From JAKAWQ01 sp035509315 (lineage in GTDB: Bacteria > Pseudomonadota > Alphaproteobacteria > Acetobacterales > Acetobacteraceae), in NCBI GenBank assembly GCA_035509315.1, contig DATJLS010000060.1, positions 1 through 64,000 on the forward strand: a DNA stretch of 64,000 bases, written 5' to 3'. Shown here piece after piece: positions 8,954-18,111 of this stretch; the first letter of the stretch is position 1; every line of letters starts with the position of its first letter. Made by a program: the position numbers and the translations under genes. The notes beneath the pieces are model-generated. The model saw nothing but the letters and a program-made list of their open reading frames with translations. It was not told the DNA's origin and made no database searches.

Positions 8954-11900
8954 CTAATCGTCGCCTTCTGCGCCGGCCGCCGTCATGATCGCGGCGAGCT
9001 TCGGGATATGCACGGTCTCGCGCTTCGTCAGGAAGCGGTGTTGGAAACGATACAGGTAGAGATAGATCACCGGAGTTGTGTAGAGCGTGAGAACCTGGCT
9101 GAGAGCCAGCCCCCCGACCATGGCGAAACCGAGAGGCTTGCGCAGTTCGGAGCCGGCTCCGTTCTCCAGCATCAGCGGCAGGCCGCTGAAGAGGGCGGCC
9201 ATCGTCGTCATCAGGATGGGGCGGAAGCGCAGGAGGCAGGCTTGGCGGATAGCGACCTCGGGCGACAAATGATCGCGACGCTCGGCGCTGGTCGCGAAAT
9301 CCACCATCATGATGCCGTTCTTCTTGACGATGCCGATGAGCAGGATGATGCCGATGAGGGCGATCACGGTGAGCTGATATCCGAACGCGAGCAAAATCAG
9401 CAGCGCTCCCACGCCGGCCGAGGGCAGGGTGGAGAGGATGGTCAGCGGCAGGATATAGCTCTCATAAAGGATGCCGAGAATGATGTAGACGGTCACCAGC
9501 GCGGCCGCGACGAGGTAGGGCTCGCTGCTGAGCGAGGCCTGGAAGGCCTGGGCCGTACCCTGGAACGAGCCCTGCAGGCTCGCCGGCACGCCCATCTCGG
9601 CCTCGATCCGCTGGATCGCCGCCACGGCATCGCCCAGCGCGGCATTGCCCTTGAGATTGAACGAGATCGTGACCGAAGGCATCTGGTTGACATGGTTCAC
9701 GGCGAGCGGCTGCACGGGCACGGTCGTCTCGTGGACCAGGGTCGAGAGCGGCACGACCTCCCCGCTCGAGGATTTGACATAGAGTTTTTGCAGGGTGGAG
9801 AGCTTGCCTCTTTCGTCCGGCAGCACTTCAAGAATGACGTAATAGGCCTTGTCTCCCGTGAAATATTGCGCGACCTCCCGCTGGCCGAAGGCGTCGTAAA
9901 GAACATTGTCGATGGCTGCCGGCTGCACGCCGAACCGTGCCGCCTGGTCGCGGTCGTAGGTCAGCGTCTCCGTCGTGCCGCTGATCTGCTGATCCGAGGT
10001 GACGTCGGCGAGCATCGGCAGGGTGCGGACCTTTTGCAGGATTCGCGGCGCCCAGGTGTCGAGCTCGGCCGGATCCGGGTCCTCGAGCGTATATTGATAC
10101 TCGGTCCGGCTGAGCATCCCGCCCACCCGCACGTCCTGGATCGACTGAAGAAAGAGGCGAATCCCTTGCACCGCCTGCATCTTTCGGTCGATCCGCGCGA
10201 TCACCTGCGTGATATTGGCCGAGCGTTCGTCCCACGGCTTCAGGGTGATGTACATCCTGCCATTGTTCGCCGTCTGGCCGCCGAGGCCGGCCCCGACGGC
10301 GGCTGCCACGGAATAGACCGCCGGATCGGCAAGGACGAGCTGATTCACTTTCTGCTGGAGGGTGGCCATCTCCTTGAAGGAAATGTCCTGCGCGGCGACC
10401 GTGATGCCGATCATGATCCCGTTGTCCTGCTCGGGGAAGAACCCCTTGGGAATCACGATATAGAGATAAACCGTGAGCGAGACGGTGGCGAGGAAGACCA
10501 TCAGCGTGGCGAAACGGAACTTGAGGGCGATGTCGAGCGTGCGCTCATAGAAGCGCAGCATGCCCGTGAACATCCGCTCGGTGAGATTGTAGAACCAGCC
10601 ATGGCCATGGGCCTCGGCGGTGAGAAATCGCGATGCCATCATCGGCGTGAGCGTGAGAGAGACGATCGCCGAAATGACGATGGTCATGGAGATGCAGACG
10701 GCGAATTCCCAGAACAGGCGGCCGACGATCCCGCCCAACAGCAGGAGCGGGATGAACACGGCGATCAGCGAGAAGCTGATCGAGACGATCGTGAAGCCGA
10801 TCTCGCCCGCGCCCTTGATCGCGGCGTCGATCGGTCCCATCCCCTCCTCGATATGCCGGAATATGTTTTCCAGCATCACGACCGCGTCATCGACGACGAA
10901 GCCGACCGCGATGGTCAGCCCCATCAGCGAAAGATTGTCCAGGCTGAACCCGCAAAGGTACATCGCGCCGAGCGTGCCGACCAGGGCGACGGGGATCGTC
11001 ACGCTCGGGATGATGGTCGCCCACACGTTTCTCAGGAAAAGGAAGATCACCGCCACCACGAGCGCGATCGCGAGCATCAGCGTGAACTCGACATCATCGA
11101 TCGACGCGCGAATGGTCAGTGTCCGGTCTGAAATCACCTGCACCTGGATATCGCGGGGAAGATCGGCCCGCAGCGAAGCAAGCCGCGCTTTCACGCCGTC
11201 GGCGGTGGAGATGACATTGGCGGCCGGCTGCTTGAAGACCAGCAGGAACACGGAAGGCTTGCCGTCTATCCAGGCGGCAAGCTCGTCGTTCTGCGGGCCG
11301 TTCACCGCGCGCCCGATGTCCCGGATCCGGATCGGCGCGCCGTTGCGATAGCCGACGATGACGTCGTTGTAGGGATTTGCGACCGTCAGCTGATCATTGG
11401 CATAGATGGTGAAGGATTGGTGCGGTCCGTCGATGCTGCCCTTGGGGTTATCGACTGTGGCCTGAGTGAGGACGTTGCGCACATCCTCCATCGTCAGGCC
11501 CATCGAGGAGAGCCTGCCCGGATCGACCTGAACACGGATCGCCGGGGTCTGCTGGCCTGCCACCAGCACCTGGCCGACACCGGGAAGCTGCGAGAGCTGC
11601 TGCTCGACGAGATTCTCCGCGTACTCGTCCACCTCGGTGATCGGCGCCTGGTCCGAATGCATCGACAGAACGAGAATCGGGGCGTCCGATGGGTTCACCT
11701 CGCGAAAGGTGGGCGGGCTCGGCATGTTCTTCGGCAGCGAACCCTGCGCGGCGTTGATCGCCTCGAGAACCAGCGTGGCCGCGTTGTTGATGTTCGTATC
11801 GAGGCCGAATTGCAGCGTGATCTGGGTGTTGCCGGTGACGCTGACCGAGGTCATCTGCGTGAGGCCGGGCAGCATCTGGCCGAACTCGGTCTCGAGCGGT

Positions 11901-12094
11901 GTTGCCACGGTCGAAGCCATCGTCGCGGGGCTGGCGCCGGGATATTGCGCCGTCACGGCCAGTGTCGGGAATTCGACGTTGGGCAGGGGCGCCACGGGCA
12001 GAAGCGGATAGGCGGCGAGGCCGGCGAGAAAGATGCCCGCGGTCAGGAGCGAGGTCGCGATCGGTCGGCGGATGAAAGGCGTCGAAATGCTCAT
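8954..12094 (-). CDS. RND efflux transporter, inner-membrane pump subunit (MdtB/MdtC/AcrB-like)
   Basis: A full-length 1046-residue hydrophobe/amphiphile efflux pump. It begins MSISTPFIRRPIATSLL, typical of the MdtBC/OqxB branch. The proton relay motif VVDDAVVMLENIF with two Asp lies near residues 400-410, and the partner Lys is in GIVKKNGIMMVDFA in the C-terminal half. Twelve membrane helices and two large periplasmic loops are evident. GAGAGG precedes the ATG at 12094. It follows the adaptor gene on the same strand with 108 bases between them. Likely exports drugs, detergents or bile-like compounds; no outer-membrane factor is encoded in the window. Confidence 0.94.
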   Translation of the reverse strand: MSISTPFIRRPIATSLLTAGIFLAGLAAYPLLPVAPLPNVEFPTLAVTAQYPGASPATMASTVATPLETEFGQMLPGLTQMTSVSVTGNTQITLQFGLDTNINNAATLVLEAINAAQGSLPKNMPSPPTFREVNPSDAPILVLSMHSDQAPITEVDEYAENLVEQQLSQLPGVGQVLVAGQQTPAIRVQVDPGRLSSMGLTMEDVRNVLTQATVDNPKGSIDGPHQSFTIYANDQLTVANPYNDVIVGYRNGAPIRIRDIGRAVNGPQNDELAAWIDGKPSVFLLVFKQPAANVISTADGVKARLASLRADLPRDIQVQVISDRTLTIRASIDDVEFTLMLAIALVVAVIFLFLRNVWATIIPSVTIPVALVGTLGAMYLCGFSLDNLSLMGLTIAVGFVVDDAVVMLENIFRHIEEGMGPIDAAIKGAGEIGFTIVSISFSLIAVFIPLLLLGGIVGRLFWEFAVCISMTIVISAIVSLTLTPMMASRFLTAEAHGHGWFYNLTERMFTGMLRFYERTLDIALKFRFATLMVFLATVSLTVYLYIVIPKGFFPEQDNGIMIGITVAAQDISFKEMATLQQKVNQLVLADPAVYSVAAAVGAGLGGQTANNGRMYITLKPWDERSANITQVIARIDRKMQAVQGIRLFLQSIQDVRVGGMLSRTEYQYTLEDPDPAELDTWAPRILQKVRTLPMLADVTSDQQISGTTETLTYDRDQAARFGVQPAAIDNVLYDAFGQREVAQYFTGDKAYYVILEVLPDERGKLSTLQKLYVKSSSGEVVPLSTLVHETTVPVQPLAVNHVNQMPSVTISFNLKGNAALGDAVAAIQRIEAEMGVPASLQGSFQGTAQAFQASLSSEPYLVAAALVTVYIILGILYESYILPLTILSTLPSAGVGALLILLAFGYQLTVIALIGIILLIGIVKKNGIMMVDFATSAERRDHLSPEVAIRQACLLRFRPILMTTMAALFSGLPLMLENGAGSELRKPLGFAMVGGLALSQVLTLYTTPVIYLYLYRFQHRFLTKRETVHIPKLAAIMTAAGAEGDD

Positions 12095-12125
12095 CGCGAA
12101 ATCCTCTCACCCTCGCTTGCTTGGC

Positions 12126-12159
12126 GCACGATCACGCAGAACATGCCTCTGCATCGTGC
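12126..12159. other. Intercistronic hairpin between adaptor and pump genes
   Basis: GCACGAT(CAC)GCAGA then seven bases then TCTGC ATCGTGC: two nested stems of 5 and 7 pairs in the 108-base gap of the efflux operon. It could tune relative expression of adaptor and pump or protect mRNA. No T run follows, so full termination is unlikely. Confidence 0.45.
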
Positions 12160-12202
12160 CCCGCGAGCGGCTGCTTGCCGGATTGATTTTCGCAGTCCCA
12201 AC

Positions 12203-13477
12203 CTAATCCTGCGCGACGCGGCTTCCCGCTTGGTGTTCTGCGAATTTCGCCGCGACGCGCGCGCCGGGGATCAGCCGCGACTGACCCGCGACGACAATAT
12301 TCTCGCCGGCTCGCAGCCCTTTGGTGACGACGGCGCGGCCAGCCTCCTGCACGCCGATCTCGACCGCCTGTTGCGCCACCGTATCGTCGGGCTTGACGGT
12401 ATAGACGAAGAGACCGTCCGGCCCATGTTGGACCGCCGGGCCCGGAATCGTGACCACCTGATGCAGGGTGTCGATCAGGAGCCAGGCATTCACGAATTCT
12501 CCCGGCCAAAGCTTGTCCGTGCCGTTTGCGAAAGTGGCCTTGAGCCCAATCGTGCCGGTCGCGGTGTCGATCGCATTGTTGGGGGTGAGCAGCGTTCCCT
12601 CGGCGAGCTTCGTCGTTCCGTCGCTGCTATAGGCAAAAACCGAAAGCGGGCCCCTCGTCATTACTTGCTGGATGCGCGGCAGGTCGGCTTCCGGCAGGGT
12701 GAACACCACGGAGATCGGCTTGTCCTCGGCGATCGTCAGGATATTGGTCTCGGCCGAGGCCTCGATCAGGTTGCCGACATCGGTCTGATAGAAGCCGACA
12801 TGGCCGGTGATGGGGGCCCGGATCGTGCAGAAATCGAGATTGATGCGGGCGGCCTCGATCGCTGCCTCATCGGCCGCGGCGGTGGCAATCAGCTTGTTGA
12901 CCATCGCCTGCTGGTCATCGACCTGCTGCGCGGAGGCAAAATTGCGTGCCGCCAGGTTCTGAAAGCGGGCGAGGTCAAGCCGCGCGCTGCCGAGCTGGGC
13001 AAGGTCCTCGGCGCGCTGCGCAATGGCCTCGTCCAGGATCGCCTTGTAGGGCCTGGGATCGATCTCGGCGACGATCTGTCCCTTCTGGATCTCCTGCCCC
13101 TCCGTCACGGGAACGGCGATCAGCGTGCCGTTTACCTGAGCCCGGATCCTCACGATGTTGAACGCCTGGACCGTGCCGAGGCCGCGGAGATAGACCGGAA
13201 CGTCCTGCAGCTCGGCCTTGGTGGCCGTGACCGGGACGGCGGGCTGAGCGTCGGCCGCCACCGCGTCCGCCGCTTGGGAGGGGGTGGAGGCGTGAACCGA
13301 GCGATGGGTCTGGAGCAGCCAGCTGCCAACCCCGGCGGCCACGATGACCAGGACCAGAAGGGGCAGGCGAAATTTTCTCTTGGCCAAGGAACTGGTTCTC
13401 CTCTTGCTCGGCCCGGATCCGTCGAACGCCCGCACCGGCTCTGCCTGCAAACGGGCCCGAAGCCGTGCGGGACGCAT
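12203..13477 (-). CDS. RND efflux periplasmic adaptor subunit (MdtA-like membrane fusion protein)
   Basis: A membrane-fusion protein of about 424 residues with one N-terminal membrane anchor (LPLLVLVIVAAGVGSWLL), then lipoyl-like, helical hairpin and beta-barrel regions. PVTEGQEIQKGQIVAEIDPRPY is the lipoyl half-motif, and the later FCTIRAPITGHVGF is the second half. It would link the pump encoded next to an outer-membrane channel. The frame is open from a TTG at 13513. I give the ATG at 13477, but a TTG at 13387 with AGGAG about ten bases upstream would start MAKRKFRLPLL and looks most like family members. It is divergent from the LysR gene. Confidence 0.88.
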   Translation of the reverse strand: MRPARLRARLQAEPVRAFDGSGPSKRRTSSLAKRKFRLPLLVLVIVAAGVGSWLLQTHRSVHASTPSQAADAVAADAQPAVPVTATKAELQDVPVYLRGLGTVQAFNIVRIRAQVNGTLIAVPVTEGQEIQKGQIVAEIDPRPYKAILDEAIAQRAEDLAQLGSARLDLARFQNLAARNFASAQQVDDQQAMVNKLIATAAADEAAIEAARINLDFCTIRAPITGHVGFYQTDVGNLIEASAETNILTIAEDKPISVVFTLPEADLPRIQQVMTRGPLSVFAYSSDGTTKLAEGTLLTPNNAIDTATGTIGLKATFANGTDKLWPGEFVNAWLLIDTLHQVVTIPGPAVQHGPDGLFVYTVKPDDTVAQQAVEIGVQEAGRAVVTKGLRAGENIVVAGQSRLIPGARVAAKFAEHQAGSRVAQD

Positions 13478-13641
13478 CCTCGCCCTTCCAGACTGGCTGA
13501 TTGTGCACCCCAAAATAGAGATAATGCATGTAACAAGGAAGAGATATGAAAGTAACTTTATGCAACGCGCCGCGTCCGGGTGCGTCAGTCCTCCGCGCGG
13601 GCCGCTTGAATCCGGTTCAGCACGCCGCCAGGCTTTCGATC

Positions 13642-14535
13642 ATGCCCGAGCCTCTCCTGCCGCCCTTCGCCGCCCTGCGCGCCTTCCACGCCGCCGCCCG
13701 GCACGGGCGATTCCGGGACGCGGCCGAGAGCCTCGGGGTGACGGAATCGGCGATCAGCCATCAGGTGCGCCGGCTCGAGGATTTCCTGCGCACAGCCCTC
13801 TTCGATCGCTCCGGCCCCGGCGCGCAACTCACCGCCGAGGGAAGGCGCTTCCTCGAGCAGATCGACCCCGCGATCCGCCAGCTCCAGGAGGCGACCGAGG
13901 CGATGATCCGCCCGCGCGGGCGGGCACTGCTGCGGCTGACCTTGCCGCCCTCGCTCGCCGCGACCTGGCTCATCCCGCATCTCGGCGCGTTCGAGCGCGA
14001 ATGCCCCGGGGTCGAGCTTGCGCTGGTGCCGACCACGCGCGTGCTCGATCTCAGGCGTGATCAGATCGATCTCGCGATCCGCCATGGCAAGGGCGCTTGG
14101 CCCGGCATCGACGCCACCTTCCTTCTTGGCGAGACGGCGCTGCCGGTTGCCGCCCCGGGCTATCTCGAGCCCGCGCCGGACGAGCCGCCGCTCGCCGCCC
14201 TCCAGCGCGCCCGCCTCATCGTCAATGCCCGTTCTCCCAATGAATGGGAGGAATGGGCCCGCGCCCGCGGCCTCGCTCCGCCGACGCTCGAAGGGGCGAT
14301 CGCGCTCGACGGGCTCGAACAGACTCTGCAGGTCGCCGAAAGCGGCCACGGGCTCGCCATCGGCCGCCGCCCTCTGGTCGATGACCGTCTCGCCCGCGGC
14401 AGCCTCGTCGCTCCCTTCGGCGCCGGTGACCCGACCGGGGCCGCTTATTATCTCTGCCGGCCGGCGGGCGCGCCGCCAGGCGCGATGGTGCGGCGCCTCA
14501 TGGATTGGCTGCGCGCCCGTGCCGCCGAGACTTGA
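13642..14535 (+). CDS. LysR family transcriptional regulator (GcvA-like)
   Basis: About 297 residues. The N-terminal HTH begins LPPFAALRAFHAAARHGRF and continues DAAESLGVTESAISHQVRRLE, a canonical LysR DNA-binding domain of the GcvA type, followed by an effector-binding domain. I chose the ATG at 13642 by family alignment. However an in-frame ATG at 13546 has a better ribosome site (AAGGAAGAG) and would add 32 residues with atypical codons, so the start is unsettled. It is divergent from the efflux adaptor and about 100 bases upstream of the CmcJ-like oxidoreductase, either of which may be its target. Confidence 0.88.
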   Translation: MPEPLLPPFAALRAFHAAARHGRFRDAAESLGVTESAISHQVRRLEDFLRTALFDRSGPGAQLTAEGRRFLEQIDPAIRQLQEATEAMIRPRGRALLRLTLPPSLAATWLIPHLGAFERECPGVELALVPTTRVLDLRRDQIDLAIRHGKGAWPGIDATFLLGETALPVAAPGYLEPAPDEPPLAALQRARLIVNARSPNEWEEWARARGLAPPTLEGAIALDGLEQTLQVAESGHGLAIGRRPLVDDRLARGSLVAPFGAGDPTGAAYYLCRPAGAPPGAMVRRLMDWLRARAAET

Positions 14536-14631
14536 AGGATATTCAAGTCAACCTGAAGCGAACTCGCTCGCATCTCACCCACGCCGCGCCCAATCTTCAT
14601 GGCGATGCCAGTTATTCTCAGGAGGCAAGCC

Positions 14632-15486
14632 GTGTCTCAGGCCGTTCTTGATACCGCCCCCGCCGCCAAGGACGTGCGCGCCGCGCTGACCTTCATCAGG
14701 CCCCAGGCAACCAAGCCGGTCTTCGAAAGCTCCGCCATCACGGGCGGCGCGCCGCGGGTTCTGTTCGAGACCGAGCGCCATGTCGTCACGATCCGTGACA
14801 TGCGTCCCTTCGCCGCCAAATTCTCGCTGGACCGCGAAGGGTTCACGCTTCGCCAGTCGGCGATCGCAGTCGCCGACCTCTATGACGACGAGGCTGTCAG
14901 GGAGGCTTATTATCCCGAGATCGAGGCGCTGCTGCGCGACGCCGTGGGCGCAAGCCGGGTCGTCATCTTCGACGCCACGCGCCGGTCGGACGCTGGCGGC
15001 GGCGCCACCAATCCCGATGGGATGCGCGGCCCGGCAAGCCGGGTTCATGTCGATTACACCGCGAAGAGCGGTCCGCAACGTGTGCGGGATTTCTTCGGCC
15101 CGGAGGAGGCAGGGCGACTCTTCGCGGCCGGTACGCGGATCGTGCAGGTCAATGTCTGGCGCCCGATCCGCGGCCCGGTGCAGCGCTCGCCACTCGGGCT
15201 CGCCGATGCCGCCAGCGTCCGCCCTGCGGACCTCATCGCGACCGACCAGATTTTTCCCGACCGGGTCGGCGAAATCTATCATCTCGCCTACAATCCGACG
15301 CAGCTCTGGTATTACGCGCCGGAAATGACCCGCGACGAGGTGCTGCTGATCAAGGGCTGGGACAGCCTCGCCGATGGCCGCGCGCGCTTCACCCCGCACG
15401 GCGCCTTCGAGCTGTCGGATACGCCCGAAACCGCCGCGCCGCGCGAGAGCATCGAGGTGCGCACGCTGGCAGTGATCGGGAACTAG
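14632..15486 (+). CDS. CmcJ/NvfI family oxidoreductase
   Basis: A 284-residue protein resembling CmcJ of cephamycin biosynthesis and fungal NvfI-type enzymes, a putative Fe(II)/2-oxoglutarate-dependent family. Recognisable elements are RVHVDYT with a possible His-x-Asp metal pair, IVQVNVWRPIRGPVQRSPL, YNPTQLWYYAPEM and LIKGWDS followed by FTPHGAF. The GTG at 14632 was chosen because AGGAGG lies six bases upstream; an ATG at 14599 is in frame but has no ribosome site. Bacterial members outside antibiotic clusters have no known substrate. The adjacent upstream LysR gene may regulate it. No beta-lactam genes are nearby. Confidence 0.8.
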   Translation: MSQAVLDTAPAAKDVRAALTFIRPQATKPVFESSAITGGAPRVLFETERHVVTIRDMRPFAAKFSLDREGFTLRQSAIAVADLYDDEAVREAYYPEIEALLRDAVGASRVVIFDATRRSDAGGGATNPDGMRGPASRVHVDYTAKSGPQRVRDFFGPEEAGRLFAAGTRIVQVNVWRPIRGPVQRSPLGLADAASVRPADLIATDQIFPDRVGEIYHLAYNPTQLWYYAPEMTRDEVLLIKGWDSLADGRARFTPHGAFELSDTPETAAPRESIEVRTLAVIGN

Positions 15487-15542
15487 ATCCATATGGCTTC
15501 TGGTGGATCGCGAAGCGAGCTGTCAAAGCCATGAAATAGATC
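15486..15542. repeat. Short palindromic dispersed element
   Basis: Begins GATCCATATGGCTTCTGG and ends CATGAAATAGATC, with the two ends roughly inverted copies. A related longer copy is nested in the MITE at 23721-23825, sharing both ends but differing in the middle. It directly abuts, and by one base overlaps, the stop codon of the CmcJ-like gene. Confidence 0.6.
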
Positions 15543-15684
15543 GAGAAAATAAGCCTGGAGCGTGGTAATCTGAACTTGTCGCGTTCTTTAGTCGCGCTCT
15601 TTTAGAAGAAGCGCCCTGACGCGCGTCCTTGGCCCGGTCCGCTTCCGGCCATAGCATCGGCCGAAATCAGGGAAGGGAGCGGGC

Positions 15685-16794
15685 ATGCGTTCCGGGCTGT
15701 TCATGATGCCGCTGCATCCGCCGCACCGGCCGCTTGCCGAGACGGTGGGCGAGGACGCCGACAAGATCGTGCTCGCCGAGCAGCTTGGCATGGACGAGGC
15801 TTGGGTCGGCGAGCATTTCTCCGCCGGCTCCGAGCCGCTTGCCTCGCCGCTGATGTTCCTCGCCTCGCTCCTGCCGCGCACACGGCGCATCCGTTTCGGT
15901 ACCGGCGTGATCGGACTCGGCTATCACCATCCGGCGATGGTCGCGGCCGAAGTCGCCCAGTTCGATCATATGAGCCGTGGCCGGCTGATGTTCGGCATCG
16001 GTGCCGGCGGGCTCGCGAGCGACGGCGAGCTCTTCGGCCATACGGACCTGAGGCTGCGCGGCGAGCGGATGCGCGAGGCAATCGACATGATCCTCGCCCT
16101 CTGGTCCGGCGATCCGCCTTACAGGCTGGAAGGGAAACACTGGCAGATCCGCCTCGAGAACGCGGTCATGCCCGAATATGGCGTGGGCTTCATCCAGAAA
16201 CCCTACCAGAAGCCGCATCCGCCGATTGCGCTCTCGGTGGTGGGCGCGAATTCCGTGGCGATGAAGGTGGCCGCACTCCGCCGCTGGATCGCCGTCAGCG
16301 CCAATTTCATCCCGACCTGGAGCCTGCAGACTCACTGGCCGACTTATCTCGAAGGCTGCGCCGAGGCGGGTTTTGCGCCGGACCCGGATGCCTGGCGCGT
16401 CGCGCGCAACGTGATCGTCGCGGATTCGGACGCGGAAGCGCGGGACTACGCCTTCGATCCCGAGGGCCCGAGCTGGCACTATTTCGATTATCTCTGGCAG
16501 CTCCTGCATCGCAGGGGCCTCGGCGCCGGAATGAAGCCCGATCCCTCGGTGCCGGACGATGCGGTGACACCCGCCATGCTGATTGCGGAAATGGTCATCC
16601 ATGGCAGCCCGAAGACGGTCACGGAGAAGCTCTTGGCGCTCCGTCAGCGCATCGGCCCGTTCAACACGCTGCTGCTCGCCTCGCTCGACGGGTCGGGCCT
16701 CAACGCCGCCCGCGAGCGCCGCTCCCTCACCTTGATGGCGGAGGCGGTGCTGCCGGGCCTTCGCGCCGCGATCGGCGAAGCCGAAGCCGCATGA
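15685..16794 (+). CDS. LLM class flavin-dependent oxidoreductase
   Basis: A 369-residue bacterial-luciferase-like monooxygenase with a TIM barrel. Landmarks are GLFMMPLHPPHRP at the start, EQLGMDEAWVGEHFSAG, RIRFGTGVIGLGYHHPAMVAAEVAQFDHMSRGR and GIGAGGLASD, as in the limonene-monooxygenase and alkanal-monooxygenase-alpha-like families. It would use FMNH2 and O2 on an unknown substrate. GGGAG precedes the ATG. It stands alone about 200 bases downstream of the CmcJ-like gene, and its end lies 9 bases from the convergent petA. Confidence 0.88.
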   Translation: MRSGLFMMPLHPPHRPLAETVGEDADKIVLAEQLGMDEAWVGEHFSAGSEPLASPLMFLASLLPRTRRIRFGTGVIGLGYHHPAMVAAEVAQFDHMSRGRLMFGIGAGGLASDGELFGHTDLRLRGERMREAIDMILALWSGDPPYRLEGKHWQIRLENAVMPEYGVGFIQKPYQKPHPPIALSVVGANSVAMKVAALRRWIAVSANFIPTWSLQTHWPTYLEGCAEAGFAPDPDAWRVARNVIVADSDAEARDYAFDPEGPSWHYFDYLWQLLHRRGLGAGMKPDPSVPDDAVTPAMLIAEMVIHGSPKTVTEKLLALRQRIGPFNTLLLASLDGSGLNAARERRSLTLMAEAVLPGLRAAIGEAEAA

Positions 16795-16803
16795 ATTCAG
16801 CCC

Positions 16804-17469
16804 TCAAATCTGGACCACCTCGTTGAGCGTCCAGCTCTGGTTCGGCGGGTTCTCGCCGATCCGCACCGTTTTGTCGTTGACGAAATTGTAGGGCGGAACC
16901 GGAAGATTGTAGGGCGCGGGCACGAATTTCCATACGCGCCCGGCAAGGTCGTATTTCGAGCCATGGCAGGGGCAGAGATAGCCGCCCGGCCAGTCCGCCA
17001 CCGGCGTTGTTTGGCTCGGATTGGGCCAATAGCCCGGCAGGCAGCCGAGATGGGTGCAGATGCCAACCAGAACCGCATATTCCGGCTTGACCGAGCGGTG
17101 CCAGTTCTCCGCATAGGGCGGCTGCTGGTCGACCTTCGAGTTCGGGTCGCTGAGCCGGTCGATCATTGTCTTGTCCTGCAGCGTCTTGAGTGCTGCCGGC
17201 GTGCGGTTGACGATGAGGACGGGCTTCTCGCGCCACAGAACCACGATCTGCTGCCCGGGCTGGACATGGCTGAGATCCACATCGACCGGCGAGCCGGCCG
17301 CGATGGTATCGGCCGCCGGGTCCATCGAATCGATGAAGGGCCAGGCGACGGCACAGGCGCCGATGGCGGCGGTGGCAAGCGTGACGAGCGTGAGGAAGTC
17401 CCGGCGCGGCGGGCCTTCCGCCGCGTGGCCGCCGACGCCATTCGCCGTCGTTGCTTCCGATGCCGCCAT
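16804..17469 (-). CDS. petA: Ubiquinol-cytochrome c reductase iron-sulfur subunit (Rieske protein)
   Basis: A 221-residue Rieske subunit of complex III. The cluster boxes CTHLGC (138-143) and CPCHGS (166-171) supply the two Cys, two His and the disulfide pair. The N-terminus holds a twin-arginine motif (PRRDFL) followed by one membrane anchor, as expected for a Tat-exported Rieske protein. Unusually, petB and petC, which normally follow in one operon, are not here: the gene ends 9 bases from the convergent flavin oxidoreductase gene. They must be elsewhere, or this is a second copy. Confidence 0.93.
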   Translation of the reverse strand: MAASEATTANGVGGHAAEGPPRRDFLTLVTLATAAIGACAVAWPFIDSMDPAADTIAAGSPVDVDLSHVQPGQQIVVLWREKPVLIVNRTPAALKTLQDKTMIDRLSDPNSKVDQQPPYAENWHRSVKPEYAVLVGICTHLGCLPGYWPNPSQTTPVADWPGGYLCPCHGSKYDLAGRVWKFVPAPYNLPVPPYNFVNDKTVRIGENPPNQSWTLNEVVQI

Positions 17470-17601
17470 CGTTTCGTCCCTCTACGATTGAAGGCCCTCG
17501 GGCGCATTTCCCCCGGGGCTCGTTTCCCCGTTATCTAGCGCCCCCGCACGGGCCACACCATCCCCGGAACGCCTCCCGGATGCCCCGGGAACTTGGTCCC
17601 G

Positions 17602-18102
17602 TCATTCCAGCACGCGCTCGAGGCTCACCCACGTTTCCTCCGTGAATCCTTCATGGCAGTGCCTTGTCGTCTCGCGGAACCCGCAGGACGCGAAGAGGCG
17701 CCGATTGTCGGTGAGTGCGAGTCGCGTGCCGAGCTCCACCCGTCTGAGCCCGTGCCGCCGTGCCTCCACCCCGCCGGCCTCGACCAGCGCACGCCCGATC
17801 CCGCGCCGGCGCCAGGAAGGCGAGACCGCCAGCCGCCCGAGATGGAAACTCTCCCCGCGCACGTCCCAGAGAACGGCGCCGACGATCCGTCCCTCCGCTT
17901 CGGCGACCGCGCCTCCGCCCTCGGCAAGCCGGCGCGCCACGCTCTCCGCCGTCTCGCCCAGCGCCGAAGGTGGGGGGATAACGGCAAGCCCCGCAAAGGC
18001 GGAGCGGATCAGCACGGCGATCGCCGATGCGTCCTCGGTTTGCGCTGGCCGCAATCGAAAATCATGCAAGATCGATGGCTTCCCGCGTCTTTCTCGATTC
18101 AA
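17602..18102 (-). CDS. GNAT family N-acetyltransferase
   Basis: A 166-residue acetyltransferase fold. The acetyl-CoA site is HLGRLAVSPSWRRRGIGRALVE with the R-x-x-G-x-G/A loop, and the C-terminal strand includes LALTDNRRLFASCGF. The start used is a TTG at 18102, ten bases after the Rieske ferredoxin stop; other TTG codons a little further in are possible. It is last in a four-gene leftward operon with two amidohydrolases and a ferredoxin-like protein. Substrate cannot be predicted. Confidence 0.82.
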   Translation of the reverse strand: MNRERRGKPSILHDFRLRPAQTEDASAIAVLIRSAFAGLAVIPPPSALGETAESVARRLAEGGGAVAEAEGRIVGAVLWDVRGESFHLGRLAVSPSWRRRGIGRALVEAGGVEARRHGLRRVELGTRLALTDNRRLFASCGFRETTRHCHEGFTEETWVSLERVLE

Positions 18103-18111
18103 ATCTCAAGT

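Noticed and set aside
9008..11131. A 707-codon plus-strand open frame
   Set aside because: Antisense to the RND pump, low-complexity His/Arg/Asp composition.
15543..15684. Possible promoter before the luciferase-like gene
   Set aside because: Some AT-rich stretches, but no convincing -35/-10 pair can be assigned in a GC-rich alphaproteobacterium by eye.
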